This document shows positions 55,766 to 64,000 of a stretch of DNA of 64,000 nt, one piece after another. The stretch lies in NCBI GenBank assembly GCA_009776305.1, contig WRLY01000002.1, positions 124,001-188,000 of the forward strand. The letters are read 5' to 3'. This DNA is from Oscillospiraceae bacterium. Its GTDB lineage: Bacteria; Bacillota; Clostridia; Oscillospirales; Ruminococcaceae. The stretch's first letter is position 1. The number at the start of each line of letters is the position of its first letter. The notes under the pieces are model-generated. The model was not told where the DNA came from, made no database searches, and was given only the letters and a program-made list of their open reading frames with translations. A program made the translations under genes and the position numbers.

Positions 55766-56398
55766 ATGCAAAACGATACAATCAGAATAGTATTAACAAA
55801 AGGCAGGCTTGAGAAGAAAGCGGCGGAATTATTCGGGCAAATCGGCTGGGATATGAAACCGCTTGTTGAGCGCGGCAGACAGCTAATAGCGTGTATTCCC
55901 GACGGGAACGCCGAAATAGTAATAGCAAAGCCGCCCGACGTCTTGACTTATGTGGGACACGGGGTTTGTGACGCCGGAATCGTCGGCAAGGATACAATTA
56001 TGGAATACGGCGGGAGATATTTTGAGGTGCTTGACCTCGGTTTTGGGAAGTGCCGTTTTGGGCTTGCCGTAAAAAAAGGAGTAGATTTTTACAGCGGTTA
56101 TGGCTTGAAAACCGTGGCGACAAAATACCCGAATATAACCCGTGATTTTTTTCAAGGCAAGGGCATGGACGTTGAAATAGTTAAAATTGAGGGCTCTGTA
56201 GAGTTGGCGCCTTTATTAGGACTTGCGGACGGTATAGTTGATTTGATTGAGACAGGTTCAACCCTGCGCGAAAACGGCTTGGAGGAAATCGAGCAAATCG
56301 CGGATATTTCCGCACGATTGATAATCAATACCGTCAGCATGAAATTAAAAAAGCGTGAAATTGACGAAATGATACAGAAGATTGAGGGGAATTTATGA
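55766..56398 (+). CDS. hisG: ATP phosphoribosyltransferase, short form
   Basis: The first step of histidine synthesis, joining ATP and PRPP. The 210-residue protein lacks the C-terminal regulatory domain of long HisG, which fits the presence of hisZ. Landmarks are RIVLTKGRLEKKAAELF and IVDLIETGSTLRENGLEEIE. AAGGAG precedes the ATG; it overlaps hisD by four bases. Confidence 0.97.
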   Translation: MQNDTIRIVLTKGRLEKKAAELFGQIGWDMKPLVERGRQLIACIPDGNAEIVIAKPPDVLTYVGHGVCDAGIVGKDTIMEYGGRYFEVLDLGFGKCRFGLAVKKGVDFYSGYGLKTVATKYPNITRDFFQGKGMDVEIVKIEGSVELAPLLGLADGIVDLIETGSTLRENGLEEIEQIADISARLIINTVSMKLKKREIDEMIQKIEGNL

Positions 56399-57678
56399 TT
56401 AGGGTAATAAAAGGAAAAGCGGAAATAGCACGGTTCATCGCTGATAACGAAACGCGTGCAGATGGTGATAACTTTGAGGTGGAAAAAAATGTACGCGAAA
56501 TCGTTGAAAACGTAAGAAAAAACGGTGATAAAGCCGTTCGGGAGTATACTGCAAAATGGGATTGTCCTAACGCAAAATATTACCGCGTACCCGACGAGGT
56601 AATTCAGCAAGCTTATGAAAACGCCGACGTGCAGTTATTAGCCGCGCTCAAAAGATGTAAGGAAAAAATTGAAGCGTTTCACATAATGCAAAAACGTGAA
56701 GCTTATGAACTGAAACAAGATAACGGCGTGATTTTAAAACAAATAATCCGTCCGCTCGAACAAATAGGGATTTACGTTCCGGGCGGCACTGCGCCGCTTG
56801 TGTCAACGGTACTTATGTGCGCCATTCCCGCAAAAATCGCGGGTGTGGGTCAAGTAATTATGACTACTCCTCCTCAAAAGGACGGTACTCCTAATGCCGA
56901 CGTGTTGGCGGCGGCAAAGCTTTGCGGCGTGGATATGGTGTTTTTGTGCGGCGGAGCGCAGGCTGTAGCGGCTTTGGCATACGGCACGGATGAGATTCCG
57001 AGGGTTGCCAAAATTGTCGGTCCCGGCAGGGATTATGTCGCGGTGGCAAAGAAATTTGTTTTCGGTGCTGTTGATATTGATATGGTGGCAGGTCCGAGCG
57101 AAATTTTAATAATAGCGGACGAAACCGCTAATCCGCGTTATATAGCGGCGGATTTGCTTTCGCAAGCCGAGCATGACGTCAAGTCAAGCGCGGTTTTGAT
57201 AACGACAAGCATGGATTTAGCGGACTCGGTGAACGCCGAGCTTGAAAAGCAAGTAGCCGAGTTACAGCGAAACGAAATTGCCGTTGAGTCGCTTAAAAAT
57301 TACAGCGGGATAATTATCGCAGAGTGCATGGAGGAAGCCGTTAAAACAGCCGATAAAATCGCACCCGAACACTTGGAAGTTCTTACGGAAAATCCTTTTG
57401 AGGTTGAGGAAAAGCTTCGTAACTACGGTTCTCTTTTCCTTGGCAAATATTCTCCCGAACCCCTCGGTGACTACTACGCTGGACCTAATCACGTGCTTCC
57501 GACAAACGGCACGGCGCGTTTTTCTTCACCGCTTACTGTTGATGACTTTGTGAAAAAATCAAGCAGTATATATTACACTGCAGAAGCGTTAAAAGGTGCG
57601 GCAGATGATATAATGCTTATTGCCGAGCGCGAGGGATTAAGCGCCCACGCTAATTCAGTAAAAGTCAGAATGGAATAA
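56395..57678 (+). CDS. hisD: Histidinol dehydrogenase
   Basis: A zinc enzyme for the last two steps. The 427-residue product has IGIYVPGGTAPLVSTVLM, MVAGPSEILIIADETANP and the catalytic region DLLSQAEHD, plus the C-terminal PLGDYYAGPNHVLPTNGTAR. It is translationally coupled to hisG through a four-base overlap. Confidence 0.97.
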   Translation: MIRVIKGKAEIARFIADNETRADGDNFEVEKNVREIVENVRKNGDKAVREYTAKWDCPNAKYYRVPDEVIQQAYENADVQLLAALKRCKEKIEAFHIMQKREAYELKQDNGVILKQIIRPLEQIGIYVPGGTAPLVSTVLMCAIPAKIAGVGQVIMTTPPQKDGTPNADVLAAAKLCGVDMVFLCGGAQAVAALAYGTDEIPRVAKIVGPGRDYVAVAKKFVFGAVDIDMVAGPSEILIIADETANPRYIAADLLSQAEHDVKSSAVLITTSMDLADSVNAELEKQVAELQRNEIAVESLKNYSGIIIAECMEEAVKTADKIAPEHLEVLTENPFEVEEKLRNYGSLFLGKYSPEPLGDYYAGPNHVLPTNGTARFSSPLTVDDFVKKSSSIYYTAEALKGAADDIMLIAEREGLSAHANSVKVRME

Positions 57679-57682
57679 TAAT

Positions 57683-58714
57683 ATGTTTAATATACCTGAA
57701 AAGCTTCAATGCTTTGTTCCGTATCACCCCTTAGTCGGCGATTATAAAATTCGCCTTGACGTAAATGAAAGCTTTATAGAATTGCCGCCGGAAAAAATTG
57801 CAAAAGCGATAAGCGGCGTTAGGTTGAACCGCTATCCCGACCCTTACGCTACAGCAGCGGTTAAGGCTTTTGCCGGACTTTTCGGTGTTAATCCGGAGCT
57901 TGTAACTGCCGGAAACGGCTCAGATGAGCTGATTGCAATAACAGCGTCTTCGTTACTTCAAAAAGGTGATAAAATTCTGTGCTATAAACCCGATTTTTCA
58001 ATGTATGCTTTTTATTCGCGGTTATATGAATTAGATGTAGTTGAACTTCAAAAGCGAGAGGATATGACGGTTGATATTGATAATATGATTGATTATATCA
58101 ATCGTGGCGGCATAAAATGTGTTATGTTCTCAAACCCCTGCAACCCGACTTCCCTCGGAATAGAAAAAGCGGAAATCAAGCGGCTGATTTCCGGTGTAAA
58201 GGCATTAGTTGTGCTTGACGAAGCCTATATGGATTTTTGGAACGAGCGTGAAAGTTTACTTTCAGAGGCACATAATTATGATAATTTAATTGTTTTACGA
58301 ACCTGTTCAAAGTCGGTTGCATTGGCTGGGATAAGGTTAGGGTTTGCGGTTGCGAACGAGAGGATTACAAGTGCGCTCAAAACGGCAAAATCACCTTTTA
58401 ATGTCAATGTTCTTTCGCAGGCAATCGGTGAAGTGGTTCTTTCAGATGCGGAAAAATACAAAAGTTCAATAGCGCTTATAAAGGAATCGGCGGCACGGCT
58501 TTATAGCTCCTTGAAGGACTTGAATATTTTTGAAAAAATATATGAAACCCGAACAAATTTTGTATTCGCTAAAACGCCTGAGTCGCATAAAATATATGAA
58601 TATCTGTTAAGCAAAAGCATTGCAGTGCGGTGTTTTGATGGGTATTTGCGGATTTGCGCGGGAACCGAAGAGGAAAACAAAGCGCTCATAAACGCGCTTC
58701 AAAAAAATAATTAG
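57683..58714 (+). CDS. hisC: Histidinol-phosphate aminotransferase
   Basis: A PLP aminotransferase converting imidazole acetol phosphate to histidinol phosphate. The 343-residue product has GNGSDELI, SNPCNPTSLG, VVLDEAYMDFW and the PLP lysine in TCSKSVALAGIRLGF near residue 217. It follows hisD by four bases. Confidence 0.95.
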   Translation: MFNIPEKLQCFVPYHPLVGDYKIRLDVNESFIELPPEKIAKAISGVRLNRYPDPYATAAVKAFAGLFGVNPELVTAGNGSDELIAITASSLLQKGDKILCYKPDFSMYAFYSRLYELDVVELQKREDMTVDIDNMIDYINRGGIKCVMFSNPCNPTSLGIEKAEIKRLISGVKALVVLDEAYMDFWNERESLLSEAHNYDNLIVLRTCSKSVALAGIRLGFAVANERITSALKTAKSPFNVNVLSQAIGEVVLSDAEKYKSSIALIKESAARLYSSLKDLNIFEKIYETRTNFVFAKTPESHKIYEYLLSKSIAVRCFDGYLRICAGTEEENKALINALQKNN

Positions 58715-58725
58715 AGGTGGAAACA

Positions 58726-59307
58726 ATGCAAAGAAAAGCTGAAATTTCACGCAAAACCAAAGAAACCGATATATCGGTTTGGCTCAATATTGACGGAACG
58801 GGAAAATATGAAATTGACACCGGTATTGGTTTTTTCGACCACATGCTGACAGCGCTTGCCTTACACGGCGGTTTTGATTTAACTGTCAAGTGTAAAGGTG
58901 ATTTGCAGGTTGATGCGCACCATACCGTCGAGGATGCGGGAATCGTTTTGGGAAACGCTTTTAAACAAGCGTTGGGAGATGTAAAAATTATACGTTTCGG
59001 GAGCTCTTGTATCCCTATGGACGATGCTTTGGGTTCATGCAGTCTTGACATTGGCGGACGGGCGTTTTTGGTTTTTAACGCCGAATTCGCAGGTGAAAAA
59101 ACAGGCGAATTTGAAAACTGCCTGACTAAGGAATTTATGCAGGCTTTTGCATTTAATTCAGGTATAACTGTACACATTTCCGCACTTTACGGCAGCAACG
59201 ACCACCACAAAACCGAAGCCATGTTCAAAGCTCTTGCGTATGCTTTAAAGCAAGCTGTGAAACCGAAAGAAGACGGAAAGATTGCGTCAACGAAAGGTGT
59301 GCTATAA
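58726..59307 (+). CDS. hisB: Imidazoleglycerol-phosphate dehydratase
   Basis: The 193-residue, dehydratase-only HisB. Histidine/acid metal motifs are FFDHMLTALALHGG, DAHHTVEDAGI and NDHHKTEAMFKA. The ATG at 58726 has AGAGGTGG upstream; an in-frame GTG at 58717 lies inside that site. No histidinol-phosphatase domain is attached, so that enzyme is elsewhere. Overlaps hisA by one base. Confidence 0.96.
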   Translation: MQRKAEISRKTKETDISVWLNIDGTGKYEIDTGIGFFDHMLTALALHGGFDLTVKCKGDLQVDAHHTVEDAGIVLGNAFKQALGDVKIIRFGSSCIPMDDALGSCSLDIGGRAFLVFNAEFAGEKTGEFENCLTKEFMQAFAFNSGITVHISALYGSNDHHKTEAMFKALAYALKQAVKPKEDGKIASTKGVL

Positions 59308-60029
59308 TGTTCATTATTCCTGCAATTGACCTAAAAGACGGCGAGTGCGTAAGACTTTATCAGGGTGATTATAATACCGCTCACAAGGTTGCCGACAGTT
59401 ATATGGAAACAGCGCTGAACTTTCATCAAGCCGGAGCGGAATGGATTCATATTATCGACCTTGACGGCGCTAAGAACGCGGCGCGTAAAAATAGTCAAAT
59501 CGTTCTTGATATTGTCAGAGACACGCCGCTGAAAGTGCAAACAGGCGGGGGGATTCGCGGTTTTAATGACATTGAGTATTTTGTGAAAAATGATGTTTCA
59601 CGTGTCATAATAGGCTCTGCGGCTGTAAAAAATCCTGAGCTTGTAAAAACCGCCGTGAAGGAATTCGGCGACAAAATAGCGGTAGGAATAGACGCCAGAA
59701 ACGGTATGGTCGCAACTGAGGGTTGGCTTGAAAACAGTGACGTAAACTACATTGAGCTTGCTTTGCGTATGTGTGAAATAGGCGTGAAGTTCTTCATATT
59801 TACCGACATTGACAAGGACGGAACACTTTCGCGACCTAATCATCATAAAACCAAATTGCTTCAGCAAAAAGTTAATTCTTACGGTGCAAACGTTATAGCA
59901 AGCGGAGGAATTAAAACGATTGAAAATTTAAAAACACTCAGGAAAAACGGCGTCTACGCCGCGATTTGCGGCAAATCAATTTACAGCGGAACATTGGATT
60001 TAAGGGCGGCTATTAAAACCGCTAAATAA
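59307..60029 (+). CDS. hisA: Phosphoribosylformimino-5-aminoimidazole carboxamide ribotide isomerase
   Basis: A (beta/alpha)8-barrel isomerase of 240 residues. The catalytic aspartates lie in [15 protein letters not shown] near residue 8 and VGIDARNG near 127; phosphate-binding loops end in [11 protein letters not shown]. It starts on the last base of hisB, leaving no room for the usual hisH. Confidence 0.95.
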   Translation: MFIIPAIDLKDGECVRLYQGDYNTAHKVADSYMETALNFHQAGAEWIHIIDLDGAKNAARKNSQIVLDIVRDTPLKVQTGGGIRGFNDIEYFVKNDVSRVIIGSAAVKNPELVKTAVKEFGDKIAVGIDARNGMVATEGWLENSDVNYIELALRMCEIGVKFFIFTDIDKDGTLSRPNHHKTKLLQQKVNSYGANVIASGGIKTIENLKTLRKNGVYAAICGKSIYSGTLDLRAAIKTAK

Positions 60030-60050
60030 TTAAAAGGAGAATAATTAACA

Positions 60051-60803
60051 ATGTCAACTAAAGATTTCAGAATTATCCCCTGTCTTGATATACGGGACGG
60101 CAAGGTTGTCAAAGGAATTAATTTTACAGGAATAAAGGAACTCGGCAAGCCTGTGGAATACGCGAAAAAGTACGTTGAACAGGGGGCGGACGAACTTGTT
60201 CTTTACGATATAAATGCGTCTTATGAAAACAGGATTTTAATGCTCGATATTGTTAAAAAGGTTGCCGAAAATGTAACAATTCCTTTTAGCGTGGCAGGCG
60301 GAATCAGCACTGTTGATGACTTTCAAAGTGCGCTTGACGCGGGTGCTGACAAGGTTTCTGTGAATTCATGGGCGGTACAGAATCCCGGGCTGATAAAAGA
60401 AGCGGCTGTCAAGTTCGGCGGTGAGCGTGTTGTGGTCGGAATCGACGCCAAACGCACGGAAAGCGGTAACTTTACTGTTACAATTAACGGCGGAAGAATT
60501 GACATGAGCTTGGATTTAATCGACTGGGCGAAACAAATTGAAAGTCTCGGAGCGGGTGAAATCTGCCTTAATTCCATTGACGCTGACGGGGCTAAAACAG
60601 GTTATGATATTGAAATGTTAAGCGCAGTTTGCAGAAACGTTAATATTCCCGTGATTGCAAGCGGCGGTTGCGGTAAACTTGAACATTTCGCGGAAGTTTT
60701 CAACAAAACAAATGTTTCGGCGGCGCTTGCGGCTTCGGTTTTTCACTTCGGGGAACTGACGGTAGGCGAAGTTAAGGAGTATTTGAAAAAAGAGGCTGTT
60801 TAA
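60051..60803 (+). CDS. hisF: Imidazole glycerol phosphate synthase, cyclase subunit
   Basis: Uses ammonia from the partner HisH to form imidazole glycerol phosphate and AICAR. The 250-residue barrel has [29 protein letters not shown] and [21 protein letters not shown] precedes the ATG. HisH is not encoded in this operon. Confidence 0.97.
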   Translation: MSTKDFRIIPCLDIRDGKVVKGINFTGIKELGKPVEYAKKYVEQGADELVLYDINASYENRILMLDIVKKVAENVTIPFSVAGGISTVDDFQSALDAGADKVSVNSWAVQNPGLIKEAAVKFGGERVVVGIDAKRTESGNFTVTINGGRIDMSLDLIDWAKQIESLGAGEICLNSIDADGAKTGYDIEMLSAVCRNVNIPVIASGGCGKLEHFAEVFNKTNVSAALAASVFHFGELTVGEVKEYLKKEAV

Positions 60804-60940
60804 TAAGGGATATATTGAAAGATTATTTGTAGAGGATTGATGATGTGGCGCTCATACCGTTATGTGCGGTGTTTTCTGCTTTACAATTTATATGTCCTTT
60901 CTTAATAGGTGAAATAATTATATTAGCGGAGGTAATAGTA

Positions 60941-61072
60941 ATGTTTGAGGGCACAATAATTAAGGAAACTCTAACAGATGAATCGTTGTTACACTGCTTA
61001 ATAATCGACAAAGTTGATATTTGGAAAACAAATAATACTATTAGATATTGGACAGTGAATGATAGGCGATGA
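60941..61072 (+). CDS. Unrecognised 43-residue protein in the his operon
   Basis: A small ORF (MFEGTIIKETLTDESLLHCL) with a strong GGAGG ribosome site seven bases upstream of the ATG at 60941. The longer frame from 60845 has no ribosome site. It lies between hisF and hisI. About 140 bases before it are non-coding as far as I can see. It could be a real small protein or the remnant of a larger gene. Confidence 0.45.
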   Translation: MFEGTIIKETLTDESLLHCLIIDKVDIWKTNNTIRYWTVNDRR

Positions 61073-61099
61073 CAAGTATATTATACGTGAGGATTTAAC

Positions 61100-61426
61100 A
61101 TGAACCTGACAAAATACTTTCAAAAAAGCGAATTAATTCCCGCAATCATACAGGAAGCCCAAACAGGTGAAGTTTTGATGCTGGCTTACATGAATGAGCA
61201 GAGCCTGTCAAAAACACTCGAAAGCGGTTATACCTGGTTTTGGAGTCGCTCACGTTCAGAATTGTGGAACAAGGGCGCGACGTCGGGTAACACGCAGGAA
61301 GTGGTTGAAATATATGCTGACTGCGATTATGACACATTGCTGATTAAAGTTAAACAAAAAGGCGCGGCATGTCATACAGGTGAAAAAAATTGCTTTTTTA
61401 ACAAATTGGGAGAATCAAATGAATAA
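61100..61426 (+). CDS. hisI: Phosphoribosyl-AMP cyclohydrolase
   Basis: The 108-residue cyclohydrolase has [34 protein letters not shown], and the metal ligands in [10 protein letters not shown] and [13 protein letters not shown]. hisI and hisE are separate here rather than fused; their ends overlap by eight bases. Confidence 0.96.
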   Translation: MNLTKYFQKSELIPAIIQEAQTGEVLMLAYMNEQSLSKTLESGYTWFWSRSRSELWNKGATSGNTQEVVEIYADCDYDTLLIKVKQKGAACHTGEKNCFFNKLGESNE

Positions 61427-61748
61427 TATTTTTAACAAACTTTATGATTTAACCTGTGAGCGCAAAAACAGTCCTGTGTCGAATTCCTATACAGGATATT
61501 TGTTTGAAAAAGGACTTGACAAAATCCTGAAAAAATGCGGTGAGGAATGTTCTGAGGTTATTATAGCCGCAAAAAACGGCGATAATGGTGAGTTGAAAAA
61601 CGAAATTGCAGACCTTATTTATCACCTTATCGTTTTGTGCGCCGAACGTGGCTTAAAATGGAGCGAAATTGAAGAAGTTCTGAGTGAGCGCGGAAAGAAA
61701 ACGGGAAATCTAAAACAATTTCACAATACTGAAAATGATGTGTTATGA
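61419..61748 (+). CDS. hisE: Phosphoribosyl-ATP pyrophosphatase
   Basis: A MazG-like fold enzyme of 109 residues, with [20 protein letters not shown] and the [13 protein letters not shown] metal-binding helix. The ATG at 61419 has GGGAGA upstream; an earlier in-frame ATG at 61380 lies inside hisI. Last gene of the histidine operon. Confidence 0.94.
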   Translation: MNNIFNKLYDLTCERKNSPVSNSYTGYLFEKGLDKILKKCGEECSEVIIAAKNGDNGELKNEIADLIYHLIVLCAERGLKWSEIEEVLSERGKKTGNLKQFHNTENDVL

Positions 61749-61805
61749 TTTCGTGATTCTTCTCATATAATTTACGGACGAGCGTGAATTATAAGGAGAA
61801 AATTT

Positions 61806-62075
61806 ATGGAAACAAGCAGATTAAGCAGTATAGAAACGGTTAATTTTGACGCAGTCGAATCGCCTATCGCTTTGGGAATACCGCCTGTTTTTTCAAGCAC
61901 CGAGAAAATTGAAAAACCTAAAAAAACGATAAAAAGCTTGACGTTATACAGAATTATGACTGTAATGTTTCTTATAAGCGCATTTATTGTTTTGAAGCAT
62001 TTTTTTCCTGAAGTATACATTGTCGCCGACTTGTGGTTAAGTGAAAAACTTAACCTTACTTCATTATCGCTGTGA
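61806..62075 (+). CDS. Small single-pass membrane protein before the SpoIVFB-like protease
   Basis: An 89-residue product with a soluble N-terminal part (about 1-44) and a hydrophobic segment (LYRIMTVMFLISAFIVLKHF, about 47-66), then a short outside tail. It overlaps the protease gene by four bases (GTGA), so the two are coupled. In Bacillus SpoIVFB is preceded by its inhibitor SpoIVFA, which is larger; this protein occupies that position but shows no clear similarity. AAGGAGA and a small hairpin (61767-61792) precede the ATG. Confidence 0.7.
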   Translation: METSRLSSIETVNFDAVESPIALGIPPVFSSTEKIEKPKKTIKSLTLYRIMTVMFLISAFIVLKHFFPEVYIVADLWLSEKLNLTSLSL

Positions 62076-62674
62076 TAGAAATAAATCTTTATAAAACAAA
62101 GCTTTGTATTGATTTTACTTTTTTCGCGGCAATTGCATTGTTTTTTTATCTTGATGAAAGCGGTTTCGGAATCATGAGTGTTTGTGCCTGCATAATTCAT
62201 GAATCAGGACACCTTTCAGCACTTTTTTTTGAAAAAAGAGATTTCACTTCGCTTACGCTTTACGGTGGCGGAATCAAAATAGGATACAAAAAAGATATTG
62301 ACGCATCATTTTTTTTGATACTGGCGGGAAGCCTTTTTAACATGCTGTTTTTCGTGTTTTTTTACTTTGTTTTTCCTTTGAATTTTACCTTTAAAGTTTT
62401 CGCGGTTATAAACTTAATTATAGGAATTTTCAATCTGCTTCCGCTTAGATTTTTTGACGGCGGACGGCTTTTTGAGAAGATTATAATTAAACTTTTACCG
62501 GCGGAAAAGGCGTTAAACTTATCAAGAAAAACCGAAAAAATTACAGCTTTTTTAACGATTCTGACTCCGTTTTTTATCATGTTATTCGGCGGATTTAATA
62601 TGTCGGTAATGTTTGTGATGATTTATGTTATAATTTGTGATATTATTACTAAAAAAAAAGCAAATTTCAAGTAA
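62072..62674 (+). CDS. spoIVFB: SpoIVFB-like M50 intramembrane metalloprotease
   Basis: The 200-residue polytopic protein has the zinc motif HESGH at residues 43-47 and the second metal motif NLLPLRFFDGG with Asp at 129, typical of site-2 proteases. In Bacillus SpoIVFB processes pro-SigK. The start codon is GTG. The position upstream of a TIGR03960 radical SAM gene matches the SpoIVFB-rplU neighbourhood of Clostridia, but a non-sporulation M50 function is possible. Confidence 0.82.
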   Translation: MIEINLYKTKLCIDFTFFAAIALFFYLDESGFGIMSVCACIIHESGHLSALFFEKRDFTSLTLYGGGIKIGYKKDIDASFFLILAGSLFNMLFFVFFYFVFPLNFTFKVFAVINLIIGIFNLLPLRFFDGGRLFEKIIIKLLPAEKALNLSRKTEKITAFLTILTPFFIMLFGGFNMSVMFVMIYVIICDIITKKKANFK

Positions 62675-62709
62675 TGTTACGCATTTTGAAAAAACAAAGG
62701 AAAGTTTAA

Positions 62710-64000
62710 ATGTACAAAGAAAAATTAGACAAAATCTTGCTTAATGTGCAAAAACCTGCACGTTATATCGGCGGGGAAATCGGCTCTGTAAGTAAAGCTA
62801 AAGACAAAATCGACCTGCGTTTCGCGTTTTGTTTTCCTGATACTTACGAAATAGGCATGTCACATTTAGGGCTCAAAATTCTTTACGCGTTAAAAAATAA
62901 TGTTGAGAACTATTGGTGCGAACGGGTTTTTATGCCTTTGCCCGATATGCAAAATGAGATGCGAAAAAACAATATTCTGCTTTACGGCTTGGAAAGCCTT
63001 GAGCCGATTTGCGAGTTTGACTTTATCGGATTTACTTTACAGTATGAACTGACATATACAAACATACTCGCCATGCTCGATTTGGCGGGTTTACCCCTGC
63101 TTGCAAAAGAGCGTAAAGGGTTATACCCTATTGTAATAGGCGGCGGTCCATGTGCCTGCAACCCCGAGCCGCTTGCGGATTTTTTTGATTTATTTATAAT
63201 AGGCGAGGGCGAGGAAGTAACTCTTGAGCTTTTAAAGGTTTATGAAAATTGCAAAAAGGATAAACTTGGCAAATCTGAATTTCTTGAAAAAGCCGCGGGG
63301 ATAAAAGGTGTTTATGTCCCGTCTTTATATGAAATATCGTATAACAGCGACGGCTTTGTAAAGGAGATTTTAAATCAGAAAAACGCTTGTTTTCCCGTAA
63401 AAAAGCGAATAATAAACAACTTTGACAGCGCTTTTATACCCAAAGAATTCGTTGTGCCTTTTTGTGAAACTGTGCATGACCGTGCAGTTACAGAAGTACT
63501 TCGCGGCTGTATTCGCGGTTGCCGTTTTTGCCAGGCGGGTTTTATTTACCGTCCTTTCCGTGAAAGGAGCGCGGAAAAAATCCTTGAAAACGTTTCTGAT
63601 TTATGTGAAAACGCGGGCTATGACGAGGTTTCGCTGTCTTCTTTGAGTACCGGAGATTATCATAATATTGAGGGATTACTGAAAAAATTAACCGGATATA
63701 CAAGCAAGAGAAATATTAATCTTTCACTCCCGTCAATGAGAATCGACAGTTTCAGTAATCAAATTTTACAGCAAATAAAAAGCGTCCGCAAGAGTGGCTT
63801 AACTTTCGCGCCTGAAGCCGGAACGGCGCGTTTACGAAAAATAATAAATAAAAATATTACGGAAGAGGATATTCTGAAAGGTTGTAAAATCGCCTTTGAG
63901 GGTGGATATTCAAGCGTTAAGCTATACTTTATGCTTGGTCTTCCCGGCGAGACGGACGAGGATATTCTGGGCATAAAATTATTAACCGATAAAATTATCG
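62710..64000 (+). CDS. TIGR03960-type radical SAM protein (3' partial)
   Basis: The frame is open to the right edge, about 430 residues visible. It begins MYKEKLDKILLNVQKPARYI and has a B12-binding-like N-terminal region, then the radical SAM cluster motif RGCIRGCRFCQAGF near residue 268. Members of this family precede a DUF2344 gene and RNase G, rplU and rpmA in many Clostridia. Biochemical role is not established. The ribosome site is AAAGGAAAG. Confidence 0.92.
   Translation, partial: MYKEKLDKILLNVQKPARYIGGEIGSVSKAKDKIDLRFAFCFPDTYEIGMSHLGLKILYALKNNVENYWCERVFMPLPDMQNEMRKNNILLYGLESLEPICEFDFIGFTLQYELTYTNILAMLDLAGLPLLAKERKGLYPIVIGGGPCACNPEPLADFFDLFIIGEGEEVTLELLKVYENCKKDKLGKSEFLEKAAGIKGVYVPSLYEISYNSDGFVKEILNQKNACFPVKKRIINNFDSAFIPKEFVVPFCETVHDRAVTEVLRGCIRGCRFCQAGFIYRPFRERSAEKILENVSDLCENAGYDEVSLSSLSTGDYHNIEGLLKKLTGYTSKRNINLSLPSMRIDSFSNQILQQIKSVRKSGLTFAPEAGTARLRKIINKNITEEDILKGCKIAFEGGYSSVKLYFMLGLPGETDEDILGIKLLTDKII

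Overview
The window looks like chromosome of a low-to-moderate GC, anaerobic, spore-forming Firmicute of class Clostridia, probably an Oscillospirales/Ruminococcaceae-type organism. Support: sporulation genes (spoIIGA-sigE, spoVS, yunB, a SpoVB-like flippase, a SpoIVFB-like protease), a PolC-type DNA polymerase III, RNase J, GdpP, the HisZ plus short-HisG pair, a ferredoxin-linked 2-oxoacid oxidoreductase (KorDABC), and Gram-positive lipoprotein and cell-wall sorting signals. The family is an inference. I saw no rRNA, tRNA, CRISPR array, insertion sequence or phage module. Coding density is high. The only gap over 300 bases without an intact gene (about 40.83-41.31 kb) holds a broken helix-turn-helix gene and its control region.

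Layout. 0-8 kb: the 3' part of an RCC1-repeat protein, a GMP synthase lacking its glutaminase domain, an unrecognised protein, a SpoVB-like flippase with a 90-bp in-frame tandem repeat, metA, a small membrane protein and a MarR regulator. 8-26 kb: a long minus-strand block, read from 25.8 kb down: a nucleotidyltransferase with a degenerate phosphomutase half, rnjA, a GNAT acetyltransferase, gdpP, rplI, a TraB-family lipoprotein, dnaB, tilS, hpt, ftsH, a MinD/ParA-like ATPase, korDABC and an unknown protein. 26-31 kb: DUF3343 plus a cysteine-desulfurase-like enzyme, a large wall-anchored surface protein and a lipoprotein. 31-36.4 kb: ymdB, spoVS, the convergent spoIIGA-sigE pair, miaB, a lipoprotein and yunB. 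36.4-41.5 kb: ligA, alr, an LCP-like protein, comFB, and two XRE regulator genes (one broken).

41.6-54.4 kb is a plus-strand series: hom, pyrH, frr, uppS, cdsA, a P-loop kinase, dxr, rseP, ispG, polC. It joins ribosome recycling, UMP and phospholipid synthesis, isoprenoid precursors and replication. 54.5-61.7 kb is the histidine operon hisZ-(orf)-G-D-C-B-A-F-(orf)-I-E, with no hisH. The window ends with a small membrane protein, a SpoIVFB-like M50 protease and the start of a TIGR03960-type radical SAM protein, in the position seen upstream of rplU-rpmA in many Clostridia.

Most genes are ordinary housekeeping genes. The oddities worth attention are two kinds of in-frame coding repeat (a 90-bp unit in the flippase, and an 18-bp unit shared by tilS and the nucleotidyltransferase), two amidotransferase-type enzymes whose glutaminase partners are missing here, a miaB promoter that implies a leaderless mRNA, a 13-unit TA repeat upstream of the surface-protein gene, and two unrecognised small genes in the histidine operon. 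No clearly new multi-gene defence or mobile system was found.
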